DNA of 64,000 bases from NCBI GenBank assembly GCA_001769855.1, contig MEPP01000011.1, forward strand, positions 62,001 to 126,000. The letters are read 5' to 3'. This stretch comes from Bdellovibrionales bacterium GWA2_49_15 (GTDB lineage Bacteria; Bdellovibrionota; Bacteriovoracia; Bacteriovoracales; Bacteriovoracaceae). How positions within the stretch are numbered: position 1 is the stretch's first letter; the number at the start of each line of letters is the position of its first letter. A model generated the notes under the pieces. That model had not been told where the DNA came from. It searched no databases and saw only the letters and a list, made by a program, of their open reading frames with translations. Of the stretch, positions 1 to 10,454 are shown piece after piece. Made by a program: the position numbers and the translations under genes.

Positions 1-807
1 CGCGACGGCAGCAAGCTATCCCAACCTCTGAACGCCTCGGCCTTCGAAGATTTGGCGCTGATGGATTTTGATGAGCTGCCTACGGCTCAGAAAATTGAAA
101 AGGTGGCCGAAAAGATTGTTGAGAAGATCATCTATCGCGAGGTTTCCAAGCGCAAGACTCTTCCCAATCGTCGTACGGGCTATACCCAGAAAGCTTCCAT
201 CGGTGGTCACAAAGTCTATCTGCGCACCGGAGATTATGCCGACAATACCCTTGGGGAAATTTTCATCGATATGCATAAGGAAGGCGCCGCCTTCCGATCT
301 TTGATGAACTGCTTTTCCATTGCCATCTCTCTGGGATTGCAATACGGCGTCCCTCTGGAAGAATTTGTGGATGCCTTCACCTTTACGCGCTTTGAGCCCA
401 ATGGAGTTGTCCAGGGCCATGACAATATCAAGATGTCCACCTCGGTTATCGACTACATCTTCCGCGATCTGGCCCTCAAGTATTTAGGGCGAAGAGACCT
501 AGTGCATGTGGCACCTGAAGACTTAAATCCCGGTTCCATTCATGACGAAAACAAGGAAGACAGTCCTCTGTTGGAGATCATGGAAGAGGTCGAGCATCAT
601 GCCGATGGCGCGACGACCGTGAGTCCTCATAAGGTTTTCACCCGCGAGTCCAACTCCAAGATGATGGCCGAGCAGAAAAAACGGCAAAGTGCCAAGCTCA
701 AAGGTTACGAGGGCGATCCTTGTAATGACTGTGGCGCCTGGACGCTTTTGCGTAATGGCTCATGCCTGAAGTGTGATTCTTGTGGTGGCACTACCGGCTG
801 TTCCTAA
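1..807 (+). CDS. nrdJ: Vitamin B12-dependent ribonucleotide reductase, C-terminal part (5' end outside window)
   Basis: This is the last 268 codons of a class II (adenosylcobalamin-dependent) ribonucleoside-diphosphate reductase, which makes deoxyribonucleotides in the cytoplasm with or without oxygen. The frame is open from base 1, so the start lies outside the window. The family signature is clear: [18 protein letters not shown], then [20 protein letters not shown], then [20 protein letters not shown]. The tail ends in the Cys-rich motif [14 protein letters not shown] and TGCS, typical of the C-terminal redox/zinc-ribbon segment of NrdJ. The stop codon overlaps by 4 bases the stop of the convergent 1872-residue lipoprotein gene. 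The TTG at 52 is only an internal codon. The assignment is very secure; the catalytic core is not in view. Confidence 0.96.
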   Translation, partial: RDGSKLSQPLNASAFEDLALMDFDELPTAQKIEKVAEKIVEKIIYREVSKRKTLPNRRTGYTQKASIGGHKVYLRTGDYADNTLGEIFIDMHKEGAAFRSLMNCFSIAISLGLQYGVPLEEFVDAFTFTRFEPNGVVQGHDNIKMSTSVIDYIFRDLALKYLGRRDLVHVAPEDLNPGSIHDENKEDSPLLEIMEEVEHHADGATTVSPHKVFTRESNSKMMAEQKKRQSAKLKGYEGDPCNDCGAWTLLRNGSCLKCDSCGGTTGCS

Positions 808-3800
808 GGCGGTCCGCAGTACAGGTGATGATTCCAGCGGTAACCGCTTAGGAACTTACCGTAGCCTGTTTCAGATTGGCCGGTGGCCGTATCGCGATCC
901 CGCGTGCTGTCGATGATGGAAAAACGGTTGTTTTGGGAAGTGGGGTTGGCATTCGCGTCCGGCGGATTTACCGATTGCATGAGATTAGGTTCGCCCTGGA
1001 AATTCCCGAAGGCCGCGCCTGGGCGAACGGTCATGTCCGAGCAGTACGCCACTCCGAGAGCGGCGATTTTGTCATAGCTCTTTTCGTCCCAGGCAATTTC
1101 ACCGGTTTCTGCAATAAAGTCGTCGTCCGTGAGTCCTCCGCCGGGCTCACCACTACCCACGCCTTCGGTACTGACATAGCGATTGAAATACACGTTCAGA
1201 TTTGTTCCTCGTGGAAGCCGACATACCAGCTGCCCCGCAGGAGTGGCCGGGGCACCCGGTGGGGCAACCGGAGTCAGAGCATAGCCTGAGCAGCACTGTC
1301 CTTGATCGGTGACAATTTCGCCGAGTTTTTTACAGCACAGGAACTGTTCGCCGGAAAAGATGGCGGGAAATTTGACCTTATCTTGAAAGACAATCCTATT
1401 ATTGGTTCCCAAGGCGTCCGCAGCGGTGGCGGCAATCGCATCCTTATCATAAATTTTTACGGTACTGTCGGCATAGGGGAGTGCCACGGCCGCAGCGATG
1501 AAGGCCTTGATACTATCAACCGGAATATTAAACATCTTGGGAACGATCTTTTTTGAGTGAGCATTGCATATCAGGGGTTCATAAAAGATCTGAGGAATTC
1601 CAAGCAGCTCAAGGCGACCAAGTTTGGAGAGATAGTAGTTGCTGTTGCCACCTTGGAGACCAACACCCAGGGCAGACCCGCTCCCCGGGTCGGAGTAATT
1701 GGCCGGAAGCTCATACCAGTCAGCCATGTGCCCGAGGTTATCTACAAAGGAAGGACCGCCGGCGACATTGTATTCAATCTGAACGCCGGCCAAATGTTGT
1801 CTTGGGTTGTCCCAGCTGACATCGACTCCTGTACCATGTTGGGTGTGAATGGCCACGATCTCCCGACCATTTTGGGTATAGATCCTTATTCCATCCACTG
1901 CTTGCACAGTTGGAGCTGGAGGGGGGTCGTATATAGTCCGGGGGGCAGCATTATGAGGATTACCTCCTGCTATTGTGGAGATATCGCCCGATGAGACAAA
2001 TGGGCCAGCCTGGGCCGCTTGGAAACTATGCCCCCCTGACCCCTTGTACATCATTCTCATTTCACGAATATTCTTCGCCCCTCCAATATAACTGGGGAGA
2101 TAAAAGAAGATGACGCCTTCATAGAGTTCGGCACTCGGGATGGATATTGACCACGGAATTTTTTGAGCGGTATTCTGGGTATTAATAGTATAACTCGGAT
2201 ATTTGCCATAGGCGGGAAATGGTTCGGCGTAAGTTGGAATAAACGGCGACACGGCGGTTACTCTCTCTGGTAAATCCAGTCGGACGGGGGGAACATTTTG
2301 ATCTGGCCCTGAGCCTAGCTGATTGGCCTGGGGGAAGACGCTGAGGTAATGGTAACTATTGCTGTAAGGTGCAGCGGTGAAAGCCGTTCCCGCATCATCC
2401 CGATCGAACATGTAGGTGCCCGAAAGCGCCGTTGGGATCGTTATATCAAACCCGCCATCGGCATCGCCCAGCGCCCGTTGCATACAACCGCCACCGGCGT
2501 CCTGGTTTGGTGCTCGGGGAAACTCACAGTAGCGAAGACTGTCTTCCTGCCACTCTGTAATGTTGGTCATGCTTCTGGCGGCAGTTTCATCATAGGCCAT
2601 CTCGGTATGATAATTGAGGCATTTAAAACTTTCCGGCTGGATTTTTAGACGATCGCGAATCGTCCAGTCGTGGGTTCCATCGGCAAATTTTCGAATGGCC
2701 CCTCGACCGCAGCAGGTGAGCTGGGCGGTTTCGTTTATGGTTTTCCATTGGTATTTCAGGTTTTGAAGACCGGTGGCCGAGAGATTGATGTTGGGAACTT
2801 CAAATTTGACGAGGTCCGGGTTCGCTCGTCCAAGAGGAACACTGGCATAGCGGGAGTAGCGTCCAGTTGCACTCACGCCTGCCGACGGGAGCCTGCCAGT
2901 ATAGAAAGTGTCAGCGGCAGCAGTATCTGAAAAATAGCTCGTTTTAAATTTTGAACCTAAGGCACCCGCGCCTGAGTCAGTTCCTGCGCCCGAGTAGCTG
3001 GTGAAGAGGGTGAGATCATTGCCGATGGGGCGGCAGCAACGATTCTCTTTCAGACTATAAGTAGCAAAGTCGGCGGCGTTGAGAAACGGGATGGGATTCT
3101 TTTGGCCGCAGACGAGAGTTTCCTTCCAAAAGAGGTGCTCCGGGTCTCCGGAACCGAAATAGCTGCGGTCGAAAATCTTCGCCTGAGAGTAATGAAGCGT
3201 GTTCGGAGCGCACTCCAAGTCCGTATGGCAGAGTGAGCCGGCGCGACGAAGACAGGCGTTTTGGGCAAGACCTGGTAAGAGTACGCTGGCAGGAGATGCC
3301 ACATATTCAATGTCTTTCCAGGCATTGGGATTGAGAGCAGCCCCAGCTTTCATGGCCTCCTTGCCGCACATGTTTTGATTCTTTCTAAAGATGTAGTCTT
3401 GATCATTGGGATGGGCGGCGGTGAAATAAGCGGTGCTATTTGAGCTGTCGCCCCAGGCACCAGAGGTGGTAATAATATAATTTTTGTAATTGGCGTTGAC
3501 CTTGTTGCCACTTAAAAATTCTCGCATATCGAAGCTCGGGCATGTATTGACGCGGTTATCACCACCTACAGCATCAGCGTTACAGCTGCCAATTTGATTA
3601 ATAAAATCTGTTCGTCGCGAATTATCTTTGATCATCTGTTGCTGCTGCCAGGAGGTGTAGGCGAGACTTTTTCCCGGCATGCACAGACCCCAGTCCACAT
3701 TGATAGGGGCCGTGCTAGTATAGAGAGAAAAGTTATGACGTAGATTTTCTTTAACCTCGTCTGGGAGTGTTTTTCCACCGCTGGTGTAATTTTTTGGTCG

Positions 3801-6422
3801 TCCCAAAATGTCCGTGTCTTTCCCGTAGAGAATATTATTAATATCGTTAGGCTCTCGAATCACCTGGTCGTTAAAGACGCTGGTTTCATTTAAGTTGGCG
3901 CAGAAAAAGTTGGGGGCGCAGACAAAAATCTTGGTATTTCCAATGGTGGAGCCTGTGGTCGGTGTATAAATGTTATTGGAGAAAAAGTCCGTCTTACAGG
4001 GCGCTCCCATTCCACGGTAAACACAGCGTTTTTTACTGCCCGTGGGCATGGTGCTGTTATAAAGAATGGAAGAGATGCCACCGGATTTCTCGTCTATCTT
4101 TTCGTTTCCGCTCAGATCAAATTTGGGAGTGTAGGTTTTCAAGGCCGAGGTATTGATGCACATATATTCCCAGCCCAACTGGGAAACACAATCGCCATCA
4201 GTTTCGCACTGATGGTACTTCTGGCAGGTGGCCCCGCTGTTGTTATTGGCATCGATGTTGGAAAGATTGGGGTCAAAGTCAAAATCCGATGCTTGGTTTT
4301 GTCCATTATCGGTGGTGATGTTGACGATAAGATCGGTTGGCTGAGTGAGATCGGCATAGGGTGCATTAATCGCCAGAAAGAGCTTATTACCTTTGGCCTG
4401 GACGCGCCGTCCGCCTCCGATGGAAAACCAGCTAACGCCGTCAAAGCTACCAATGACAGCGCCCCTGTTAAAACCGTACCAGTCCCGCTGGTAGCCATTC
4501 ACAAACATGGCCGCTTGAGTGCTCAAACGGGCCTGGCGTTGCGCCGCCACGGTGCCTGTGCGTTTCATGTGGGAGAAGGGAATCATGGTGGGAGGGACAA
4601 AACAGGCGCGCCCGAAAAGTGTGTCCTCATAATTCCCTAGAGTGATATTGGTTTGATAGGTATCGCGGGAGGTGGTGTGACCGATGGCCTCAAGACCACG
4701 TCCCTGAGTCGTCGCGGGGAATGCCGTAAAGGCGCCAAACCAAGTATCTTTGGCGCACATTGGGCACGGTGTATGGTTTCCACTTAGCGCCGAAATGATA
4801 TAGGTCTGATCGTATTCGACCGTGACCATAACCGCCGGACGGGCCCGGGATAAATCCACCGTGAGCTGGCCCAAAATGGCGTTCATATTGTAGCCGGAGT
4901 TATTTTCTGCACCGGACTTTCCTGTTTCATCCAGGTAGGAAAACTGCTCACCTTCGTTGGTGGGCACGGGACTAATATTTTTTAGAGTTGTGACGTCATC
5001 CACGGCCGAGCCATCGCTGGCCTTGAAAAAGCGCTGAGGAGCGGAGCGTGCCGGCACATTAAGTTGTAGCTTTTGAAATTGAGTTGGGATCGCCACAGGC
5101 TGGGGAATGAGACAGGTGACTGAGGTTATTTTATTTTGCAGGTCAAAGGTTGCCTGTAAACCAAAGTCAGGGCAGATGGGGTCGTCAGGTGAGGTTGGAA
5201 AAGGATTCGATTCACAGCCACAGCGTTCCCACACACTTGAGCGAATCCTATCGTGGTCAGTCTGGAGACCGCCGGAACCAGTCCCACTGCCGAAGCAATA
5301 ATAGGTCCACGTTCCTGAACCGCTCCCACCCGTGCCGATGTTACAGGAACTCTTGTCGGTATAGGCAGGTAGGGAACAGGTTCCGTTGGCATAATTGGGG
5401 GAGGTCTTTTTACCTTCCTCCAAGCACCAATACTCGCGAATCAGAATATCGAAGGCGGCCTGGGCCGTGAAGGCGGCATTGGGATAGGCGGTTGGAGTGG
5501 CCTGGATGCGTGGAATATTGGTGCAGACGTAATAGAGGTTAGGCCAGTTAATAAAATTAAGGGGGTTGCTGGCAATGTCTGCTTGCGCCTGAGAGTAGTA
5601 GGGATCAGAAGTGGCATTGGTTTTCTGCATGCCGTCCTTCACGCACTGACCGTTGAGACAGCAGTCAAATCCCTTGGTGGAGCAGCTGGCATTGGTGCAC
5701 AGACTTTCGCTTGAAGTACTTCCTGATGTGGTGTCGATTCTCAAAGCCAGCCCCGCCGTGTTGAGCAGTGTCGTGGGAACCAGGGAGGCGCTGGAAATAG
5801 AACCGCCGCTCGAGGCGTAGAGACCCATTGAGGTGGAGGTGATGAGCTCAAAACAGCTGCTACAGAAGGTCCCGGGAGTGTAGGCGATATCGCTCGAGTT
5901 GCTGATGCTGCTCACAGAACCTGCACAAGTGGAGCTATTATCCGAAGGATTGGGGAGGTCCAGTCGTAGGAGTCGTTCCGTCGTTCCGGTTGTAAAATCG
6001 TTGTAGGTGATGGGAATGGCCCTAACGCGAATTTGTTTGCGTGCGGTAGAATGGGAATATCCAAAAACCATGCAGTAGGTTTGGTCAAAATAAATATATT
6101 GATTGGCGGTATTTTTTATGGCGAGAAAGTTATGTACCGGAGCACCACGCAGATAGATTACCGTTTCAATATTTTGGTTAACCGTGACCGTGCCGGTGAT
6201 TTTGCTTCCCGTGAACCAGTACAGCTCATTGTTGGAAGGGAAGGCGGGACCGGCCGGTGCGGCCTTGGTTGTGGTGGAGGTGGCATTCGCATTAGCTTTA
6301 GACTTACGAGAATTACTTCCGCCAGATTGTGGAACACACGCCGCCATGAATTGGGCCGCGACCAGCATCCACAGCAAAGTTGTTATGTACGTCTTTGGTT
6401 TGAAAACCAAGAGTTCCTCCAT
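804..6422 (-). CDS. Giant Cys-rich surface lipoprotein (1872 aa), unknown function
   Basis: I do not recognise this protein. It starts with a hydrophobic signal segment ending in a lipobox (FMAAC, lipid Cys near residue 29), so it should be a lipoprotein exported across the inner membrane. The mature part opens with a low-complexity Ser/Asn/Ala/Thr stretch (residues 35-55), then a very long chain with many Cys, often in pairs or CxxC spacing (for example [42 protein letters not shown]). This suggests many disulfides and an extracytoplasmic location. The ATG at 6422 has no good Shine-Dalgarno upstream. The bases GGAGG lie inside codons 1-3, five bases before a TTG at 6410-6408, which may be the true start. 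Its neighbours are other secreted proteins. It may be an adhesin or surface scaffold, but this is a guess. Confidence 0.85.
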   Translation of the reverse strand: MEELLVFKPKTYITTLLWMLVAAQFMAACVPQSGGSNSRKSKANANATSTTTKAAPAGPAFPSNNELYWFTGSKITGTVTVNQNIETVIYLRGAPVHNFLAIKNTANQYIYFDQTYCMVFGYSHSTARKQIRVRAIPITYNDFTTGTTERLLRLDLPNPSDNSSTCAGSVSSISNSSDIAYTPGTFCSSCFELITSTSMGLYASSGGSISSASLVPTTLLNTAGLALRIDTTSGSTSSESLCTNASCSTKGFDCCLNGQCVKDGMQKTNATSDPYYSQAQADIASNPLNFINWPNLYYVCTNIPRIQATPTAYPNAAFTAQAAFDILIREYWCLEEGKKTSPNYANGTCSLPAYTDKSSCNIGTGGSGSGTWTYYCFGSGTGSGGLQTDHDRIRSSVWERCGCESNPFPTSPDDPICPDFGLQATFDLQNKITSVTCLIPQPVAIPTQFQKLQLNVPARSAPQRFFKASDGSAVDDVTTLKNISPVPTNEGEQFSYLDETGKSGAENNSGYNMNAILGQLTVDLSRARPAVMVTVEYDQTYIISALSGNHTPCPMCAKDTWFGAFTAFPATTQGRGLEAIGHTTSRDTYQTNITLGNYEDTLFGRACFVPPTMIPFSHMKRTGTVAAQRQARLSTQAAMFVNGYQRDWYGFNRGAVIGSFDGVSWFSIGGGRRVQAKGNKLFLAINAPYADLTQPTDLIVNITTDNGQNQASDFDFDPNLSNIDANNNSGATCQKYHQCETDGDCVSQLGWEYMCINTSALKTYTPKFDLSGNEKIDEKSGGISSILYNSTMPTGSKKRCVYRGMGAPCKTDFFSNNIYTPTTGSTIGNTKIFVCAPNFFCANLNETSVFNDQVIREPNDINNILYGKDTDILGRPKNYTSGGKTLPDEVKENLRHNFSLYTSTAPINVDWGLCMPGKSLAYTSWQQQQMIKDNSRRTDFINQIGSCNADAVGGDNRVNTCPSFDMREFLSGNKVNANYKNYIITTSGAWGDSSNSTAYFTAAHPNDQDYIFRKNQNMCGKEAMKAGAALNPNAWKDIEYVASPASVLLPGLAQNACLRRAGSLCHTDLECAPNTLHYSQAKIFDRSYFGSGDPEHLFWKETLVCGQKNPIPFLNAADFATYSLKENRCCRPIGNDLTLFTSYSGAGTDSGAGALGSKFKTSYFSDTAAADTFYTGRLPSAGVSATGRYSRYASVPLGRANPDLVKFEVPNINLSATGLQNLKYQWKTINETAQLTCCGRGAIRKFADGTHDWTIRDRLKIQPESFKCLNYHTEMAYDETAARSMTNITEWQEDSLRYCEFPRAPNQDAGGGCMQRALGDADGGFDITIPTALSGTYMFDRDDAGTAFTAAPYSNSYHYLSVFPQANQLGSGPDQNVPPVRLDLPERVTAVSPFIPTYAEPFPAYGKYPSYTINTQNTAQKIPWSISIPSAELYEGVIFFYLPSYIGGAKNIREMRMMYKGSGGHSFQAAQAGPFVSSGDISTIAGGNPHNAAPRTIYDPPPAPTVQAVDGIRIYTQNGREIVAIHTQHGTGVDVSWDNPRQHLAGVQIEYNVAGGPSFVDNLGHMADWYELPANYSDPGSGSALGVGLQGGNSNYYLSKLGRLELLGIPQIFYEPLICNAHSKKIVPKMFNIPVDSIKAFIAAAVALPYADSTVKIYDKDAIAATAADALGTNNRIVFQDKVKFPAIFSGEQFLCCKKLGEIVTDQGQCCSGYALTPVAPPGAPATPAGQLVCRLPRGTNLNVYFNRYVSTEGVGSGEPGGGLTDDDFIAETGEIAWDEKSYDKIAALGVAYCSDMTVRPGAAFGNFQGEPNLMQSVNPPDANANPTSQNNRFSIIDSTRDRDTATGQSETGYGKFLSGYRWNHHLYCGPP

Positions 6423-6642
6423 GCCACCCAGGCCTTTGCTTTTCGGATTAACCCCTTGCGAGCTTAAGGCCTTGTAATAAGTAATATTTTACCGTGTTTA
6501 AAGAATCCCTTCGTGAAAAGGTGAGAGTTCCTTAAAAAAACGCTGTTGAATTCGCATAACTTCTTAGAATTATTTAGGAAATAAAAGTTTGTTAAAATCT
6601 TGAGGATCTTAGGAGGGTTTTTTTTGCCCCCAACAATTTATG

Positions 6643-9147
6643 CTAGTGACTCAAATATGTGGCATATCCGGCACTATAACCTGTCATCGCGAGGCCTGTC
6701 ATGCCGTAGCCTGTGGGGGAAAACAGGCCCGTGAAAGGTTGAAATTGGCCCATCCCCGGTGTGTACAATCCCGTCAGTCCGAATTGAGACGAGGAATAGG
6801 GGGAGTATGAGGAGAAGAAAGGAGTGGAGGACATAAAAACGGGGAGTGAGGTTCGACCGGTGCTCACCAGTGGCGCGGCCCATTTACTCTCTGAACCACT
6901 GGCCGAGATCTCGCCGCTTGGAGTGTAGGCGATGGGAGCAGAAATTTTACCTTCCACTGCGGCAGGTGGTTGATCGACACTGGCGACCACAGGTTGAACC
7001 GGAGGTACGGGGGCGGTGGAGTTGTGGGCCGAACATAAATTGGGAAGACTGGTGAGCAGGCTGAAAGGGCCGGCCCCGGTCGTTCCCTCGGGGCGAAACG
7101 TTTCATCAACAACTCGGCAGTTGGCGGCAATAGAATTTCTGAGCGCCGGAATCGAGCTATCCGAAACGATGTCAAGTGGGGAAACGCGGGATAAAATTCG
7201 ACCGGAGCTGCCAATCAGATAGGTGATGGTCTGGGCCTCGTCACCCAGGGGAGTTACGGCACAGGTCACAGTGGAAATTTGTTCATGGCAACTCATCTTG
7301 GCCAAGTTGACCAGGGACTTGCGCACGCTTTGGATGACTCGATAATTCACCACCGTTGGGGTTTCAAAACTCTGAATCAGCTTGGCAATCCCCGCCAACT
7401 TGGCTTCCAGCTCCCTTTCCTTGAGAGTGATTGAGTCGGTTTCACTGGCCGGAGGAAGTGAGGAGATGCATTGGTGCACGGCCCGGGAGAGATTTTCTTC
7501 ACTCATGGAAGCGAGCTGTCCGGCATTCATGCTGGCAGGCGGGCATGATCTCAGCTCTGCCGGTAAAAAGTTATTCTTGTATTTTATCATCTGGCCGAGG
7601 AGCAGCTTAAAGATTGTCTTATCATCGTTAATACTATCAGTGGTAATGAGTTTACTAGGATCAACCGGACGTCCTTCGCGCAAGGCCGCCTCAACTTCGG
7701 CACGATTGTTAATGGAAACCAAGGCGTTTCGGACATCGTCGGCAGTGCTGGTAAGCTTGGAGTCCGTATAATTCACGGGATTGCTGTCATCATAGAAACC
7801 ATAGGTGGCCTGCTGAGGCCTGGCCTTGACCTTCTTCCAATTTTGTAACCATTCCCCCAGCTGATCTTGATGAACCTGCAGGGCCATGTTGCCGGTCGAG
7901 ATAAAACGCGAAACAGACATGCGCTTAAATTGCTGGAGAATAAGTGGATCGTCACCCGCGGCACTTGCCTTCATCGCCTGAAAGGCCTGGGTCAGTTCCT
8001 GAGCTTGTGCAGTTGTCAGAGGGCAGGTATTTCTACCCCGCATTTTGGCCAGTCTCTGATTGAGATCGGCTCCGGGCCCTCGTCCCCAACCACTGACGGT
8101 GGCAGACCCAGCTCCAGACAGACTGATCCGATTTAAACACTCAAGTCGGGCATCATAAATCTGGTTGTACTTCGTCATGAAGGTGTTGCTACCCTCAAAT
8201 TGTTTGCCGATGACATCAATCCCCTGAAGTCGGCGTCCGTCGCGGGTGGCGGATAAGGCACTGATGGGGGTGGCATTTAAGATGTTGTGATACTCATCTA
8301 AGGCCTCGCGAGCACGATCGGAAAGCAATCGATCCGCCGCCAGCTGCTGTGGGGTTTTGCCAACCTCAGAGGAGGGATCAAGGGCCGGATCTTTTTCGAT
8401 GGCGCGGGCCATGTGGGCATAATAGAAGGCCCGGGCGAAACGATCAATGAGCTGTTTGCTCTGGGTGGCCGCGGGGTCTGGTCCGGTGAGCAGGCCGCAA
8501 AAGCTACTGATGTGGGCCTCGGTCTGGGCGTTTCCACATCGGCCAATCAGAGTGCTCACGAGAGGATGAGGGGTGTTGGCATCGCTCGGCGGAGCGACTT
8601 TGAGCTGCTCGAATGATGAGGCATCCCCCAGGAGCGTTCGAAAGGTTGATTCCATGGCCACCATATTGCCCATGTCCATGAGGCCGGTGTTTGAGATGTA
8701 GTAGTTAGGTTCTGTGACATCATAAAGAGTCTGTCCGTCCTGGAGCCCCATGACCACGCCTCCGGTCATGGCATCGGAGTACATGCCGTCTCGAGTGTAG
8801 CCGGAGATGTTGTCCCACACTTTTCTGTCCGTCCCCGAACTCACATTGGGGTCGGGGCGGTTGTTAAGGTAAATCATAAAATTGGCGTAGCGCTGTCGCA
8901 ACATGATCAGTCCCTTGATAATGGACAGTTTTGCCGCCAGCTCATTTCGTCTTTTGAGGGCCTCTTGCAAATCGATACTCAGGGTCTCGCCTGCGGGCGT
9001 GCCCAACTTCAGATTCAAAATATATCTTTCGAGCTGTTCCAAATCTCGCTGATACTCCTCACATGATCGTGAGGCCGCAAAGGAGTGATCCGCCTGGGCC
9101 TGCAGTGACGTGAAAAAAATGAATATGAAAATGATTGAAAATTTCAT
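6643..9147 (-). CDS. Secreted protein (834 aa) with Gly/aromatic-rich C-terminal tail, unknown function
   Basis: The protein has a classic Sec signal peptide (MKFSIIFIFIFFTSLQAQA, cleavage after AQA) and is probably periplasmic or surface exposed. Residues 25-80 look helical and coiled-coil prone (SCEEYQRDLEQLERYILNLK). The middle is mostly helical with scattered Cys. From about residue 715 it becomes Pro/Ser rich, and the last 65 residues are a low-complexity tail rich in Phe, Tyr, Gly, Ser and Pro (SSYSPYSSSQFGLTGLY, FQPFTGLFSPTGYGMTGLAM). I recognise no domain. It lies downstream of a barrel protein gene on the same strand (149-base gap) and upstream of the 1872-residue lipoprotein. A small inverted repeat sits just before the start codon. 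The frame and signal peptide make it a real gene; the function is unknown. Confidence 0.82.
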   Translation of the reverse strand: MKFSIIFIFIFFTSLQAQADHSFAASRSCEEYQRDLEQLERYILNLKLGTPAGETLSIDLQEALKRRNELAAKLSIIKGLIMLRQRYANFMIYLNNRPDPNVSSGTDRKVWDNISGYTRDGMYSDAMTGGVVMGLQDGQTLYDVTEPNYYISNTGLMDMGNMVAMESTFRTLLGDASSFEQLKVAPPSDANTPHPLVSTLIGRCGNAQTEAHISSFCGLLTGPDPAATQSKQLIDRFARAFYYAHMARAIEKDPALDPSSEVGKTPQQLAADRLLSDRAREALDEYHNILNATPISALSATRDGRRLQGIDVIGKQFEGSNTFMTKYNQIYDARLECLNRISLSGAGSATVSGWGRGPGADLNQRLAKMRGRNTCPLTTAQAQELTQAFQAMKASAAGDDPLILQQFKRMSVSRFISTGNMALQVHQDQLGEWLQNWKKVKARPQQATYGFYDDSNPVNYTDSKLTSTADDVRNALVSINNRAEVEAALREGRPVDPSKLITTDSINDDKTIFKLLLGQMIKYKNNFLPAELRSCPPASMNAGQLASMSEENLSRAVHQCISSLPPASETDSITLKERELEAKLAGIAKLIQSFETPTVVNYRVIQSVRKSLVNLAKMSCHEQISTVTCAVTPLGDEAQTITYLIGSSGRILSRVSPLDIVSDSSIPALRNSIAANCRVVDETFRPEGTTGAGPFSLLTSLPNLCSAHNSTAPVPPVQPVVASVDQPPAAVEGKISAPIAYTPSGEISASGSESKWAAPLVSTGRTSLPVFMSSTPFFSSYSPYSSSQFGLTGLYTPGMGQFQPFTGLFSPTGYGMTGLAMTGYSAGYATYLSH

Positions 9148-9155
9148 GCAACGGT

Positions 9156-9169
9156 CCCAGTGTACTGGG
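9156..9169 (-). promoter_or_regulatory. Inverted repeat just upstream of the 834-aa gene start
   Basis: CCCAGT-GT-ACTGGG is a perfect 6-2-6 inverted repeat ending nine bases before the ATG at 9147. In the transcript it can fold as a 5-bp CCCAG/CUGGG hairpin with a four-base loop, and its 3' arm contains the only purine-rich bases that could act as a ribosome binding site. It may control translation or be a protein-binding site; no proof from sequence alone. Confidence 0.35.
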
Positions 9170-9295
9170 CTTTATCGGAGGATAGTTGATTAAAATGAGT
9201 TAGAATTTATTTGGCACCTAACTACTGAAAAAAAGGACGGTAGTAAAGGCAAAACCTGAAAGATGCCTGGCCGAAAAAATGGGCAGTCGCTTGTC

Positions 9296-10243
9296 TCAAA
9301 AACGAAAGCCGACGGAGAACTTGCCATTCACAATATTGGTTGTTTGACGAGTCCCATCGGCAAAGGTTTCATTCATGCTGATGGCCTCGGCCGCGCCCTC
9401 CACCAGAAGAGAGTATTTTTCAGATAACTTGGTCCGCAGCCCGAAACGAAAAACCGGTCCCAGAAAAGCGGTGCCTGCGGATTTCGCATCGGCCACACTG
9501 GTCTCTGAGGTTCCTATGCCGCCACCGGCAGAGCTATAAAAGTGATTGCTGGTATTGGTAAAATCAGGAAAGTTGTAGGTTAGCTCGGCGGTGACAAAAT
9601 AGCGGACGGTGCTGACGACAAGATTGGGGGATTCCTGCTTGCTCGTTTCATTATCCATGCGCAGTCCAAGAGAGTAATCCACAGACTCGAGCAGCTTGGA
9701 ATTATAGGAACCGTCAAACTGCAGGCCCACGCGCTCGGTGGAAGTCTGGGAACCGGTTTCGGAAACACTGGCATAGACACCGCGGGAACTTCCGGCGCGC
9801 ACGATCCAATAGGGCACCGGTTTCGCTTTGGCCTGGGCCACACGCTTGGTGAGTTCCTCTTTCAGGTGGGGGATTTTTTGCCAGATAGTTTCAAGGGAAG
9901 TGTTGAGCACTACAAACTGACGTTTCTGGAAGGGGACTTGCATCTTGGGATCGGCCACCTGCCAGAGTGAATATTCGCTCGTCACCTCGATGGCCTTGCA
10001 CAGAATACTGACCTTGTCCGTGGAGAAGAGGGCCTTCTGATGCAGAACCGCGCCCTCTCGCGCGCCCTTTCGAATAACGAACGTGGCCCGAGATGCCGAG
10101 ACCGTTTGAATAATCACCAGCTCTTCCTCTCCAGAGACGGTGTTTAAGCGCATGGAGCTGTCTAAATTGGAATTCACCTGGGCCAGGCTTGGGCGATGCC
10201 AAACCATAAGGACGAGGACCAACCCAAAAAGAATTAACTTCAT
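9296..10243 (-). CDS. Predicted outer-membrane beta-barrel protein with N-terminal soluble domain
   Basis: The product is about 315 residues. A signal peptide (MKLILFGLVLVLMVWHRPSLAQ) is followed by a small domain of about 90 residues in short beta strands (VIIQTVSASRATFVIRKGAR, then KAIEVTSEYSLWQV). This is a pattern seen where a protein stores a small OB/SH3-like module before a barrel. Residues about 145-315 alternate polar and hydrophobic residues and end in KFSVGFRF, with the C-terminal Phe typical of proteins handled by the BAM complex. I chose the ATG at 10243 because it gives a normal signal peptide; a TTG at 10273 would add ten polar residues and has no better ribosome site. It is divergent from the S74 fibre gene. 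The exact function is unknown. Confidence 0.75.
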   Translation of the reverse strand: MKLILFGLVLVLMVWHRPSLAQVNSNLDSSMRLNTVSGEEELVIIQTVSASRATFVIRKGAREGAVLHQKALFSTDKVSILCKAIEVTSEYSLWQVADPKMQVPFQKRQFVVLNTSLETIWQKIPHLKEELTKRVAQAKAKPVPYWIVRAGSSRGVYASVSETGSQTSTERVGLQFDGSYNSKLLESVDYSLGLRMDNETSKQESPNLVVSTVRYFVTAELTYNFPDFTNTSNHFYSSAGGGIGTSETSVADAKSAGTAFLGPVFRFGLRTKLSEKYSLLVEGAAEAISMNETFADGTRQTTNIVNGKFSVGFRF

Positions 10244-10454
10244 GATTTTATTGTAACTCTTTTTGTCACCCAAAGAACTGTCAGGGAAGGTGGAGAATAT
10301 TGCCCTATCTCTCAGGCAGCGGCCAAGTCTCTATGTTATTGGGAGCATGAGTTTTGGCGGGATTACCCGAGGGAAAAGTTTGTCCGTATAATGAAGTCAG
10401 GTAAGTTGGACTAAGCTTTGGACGTAGTCTGTCGAAAAGGCCATGGGGATTTGA

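Noticed and set aside
804..807. Stop overlap of nrdJ and the giant lipoprotein as a frameshift or assembly join
   Set aside because: Both proteins end at natural C-termini (TGCS motif for NrdJ); short convergent overlaps recur throughout the window.
4212..4640. 142-codon plus-strand frame inside the 1872-residue gene
   Set aside because: It is a shadow of the long minus-strand gene, with no ribosome site and no recognisable protein.
10387..10392. TATAAT before the S74 fibre gene as a full promoter
   Set aside because: No fitting -35 element at 16-18 bases upstream; kept only as a possible -10 box.
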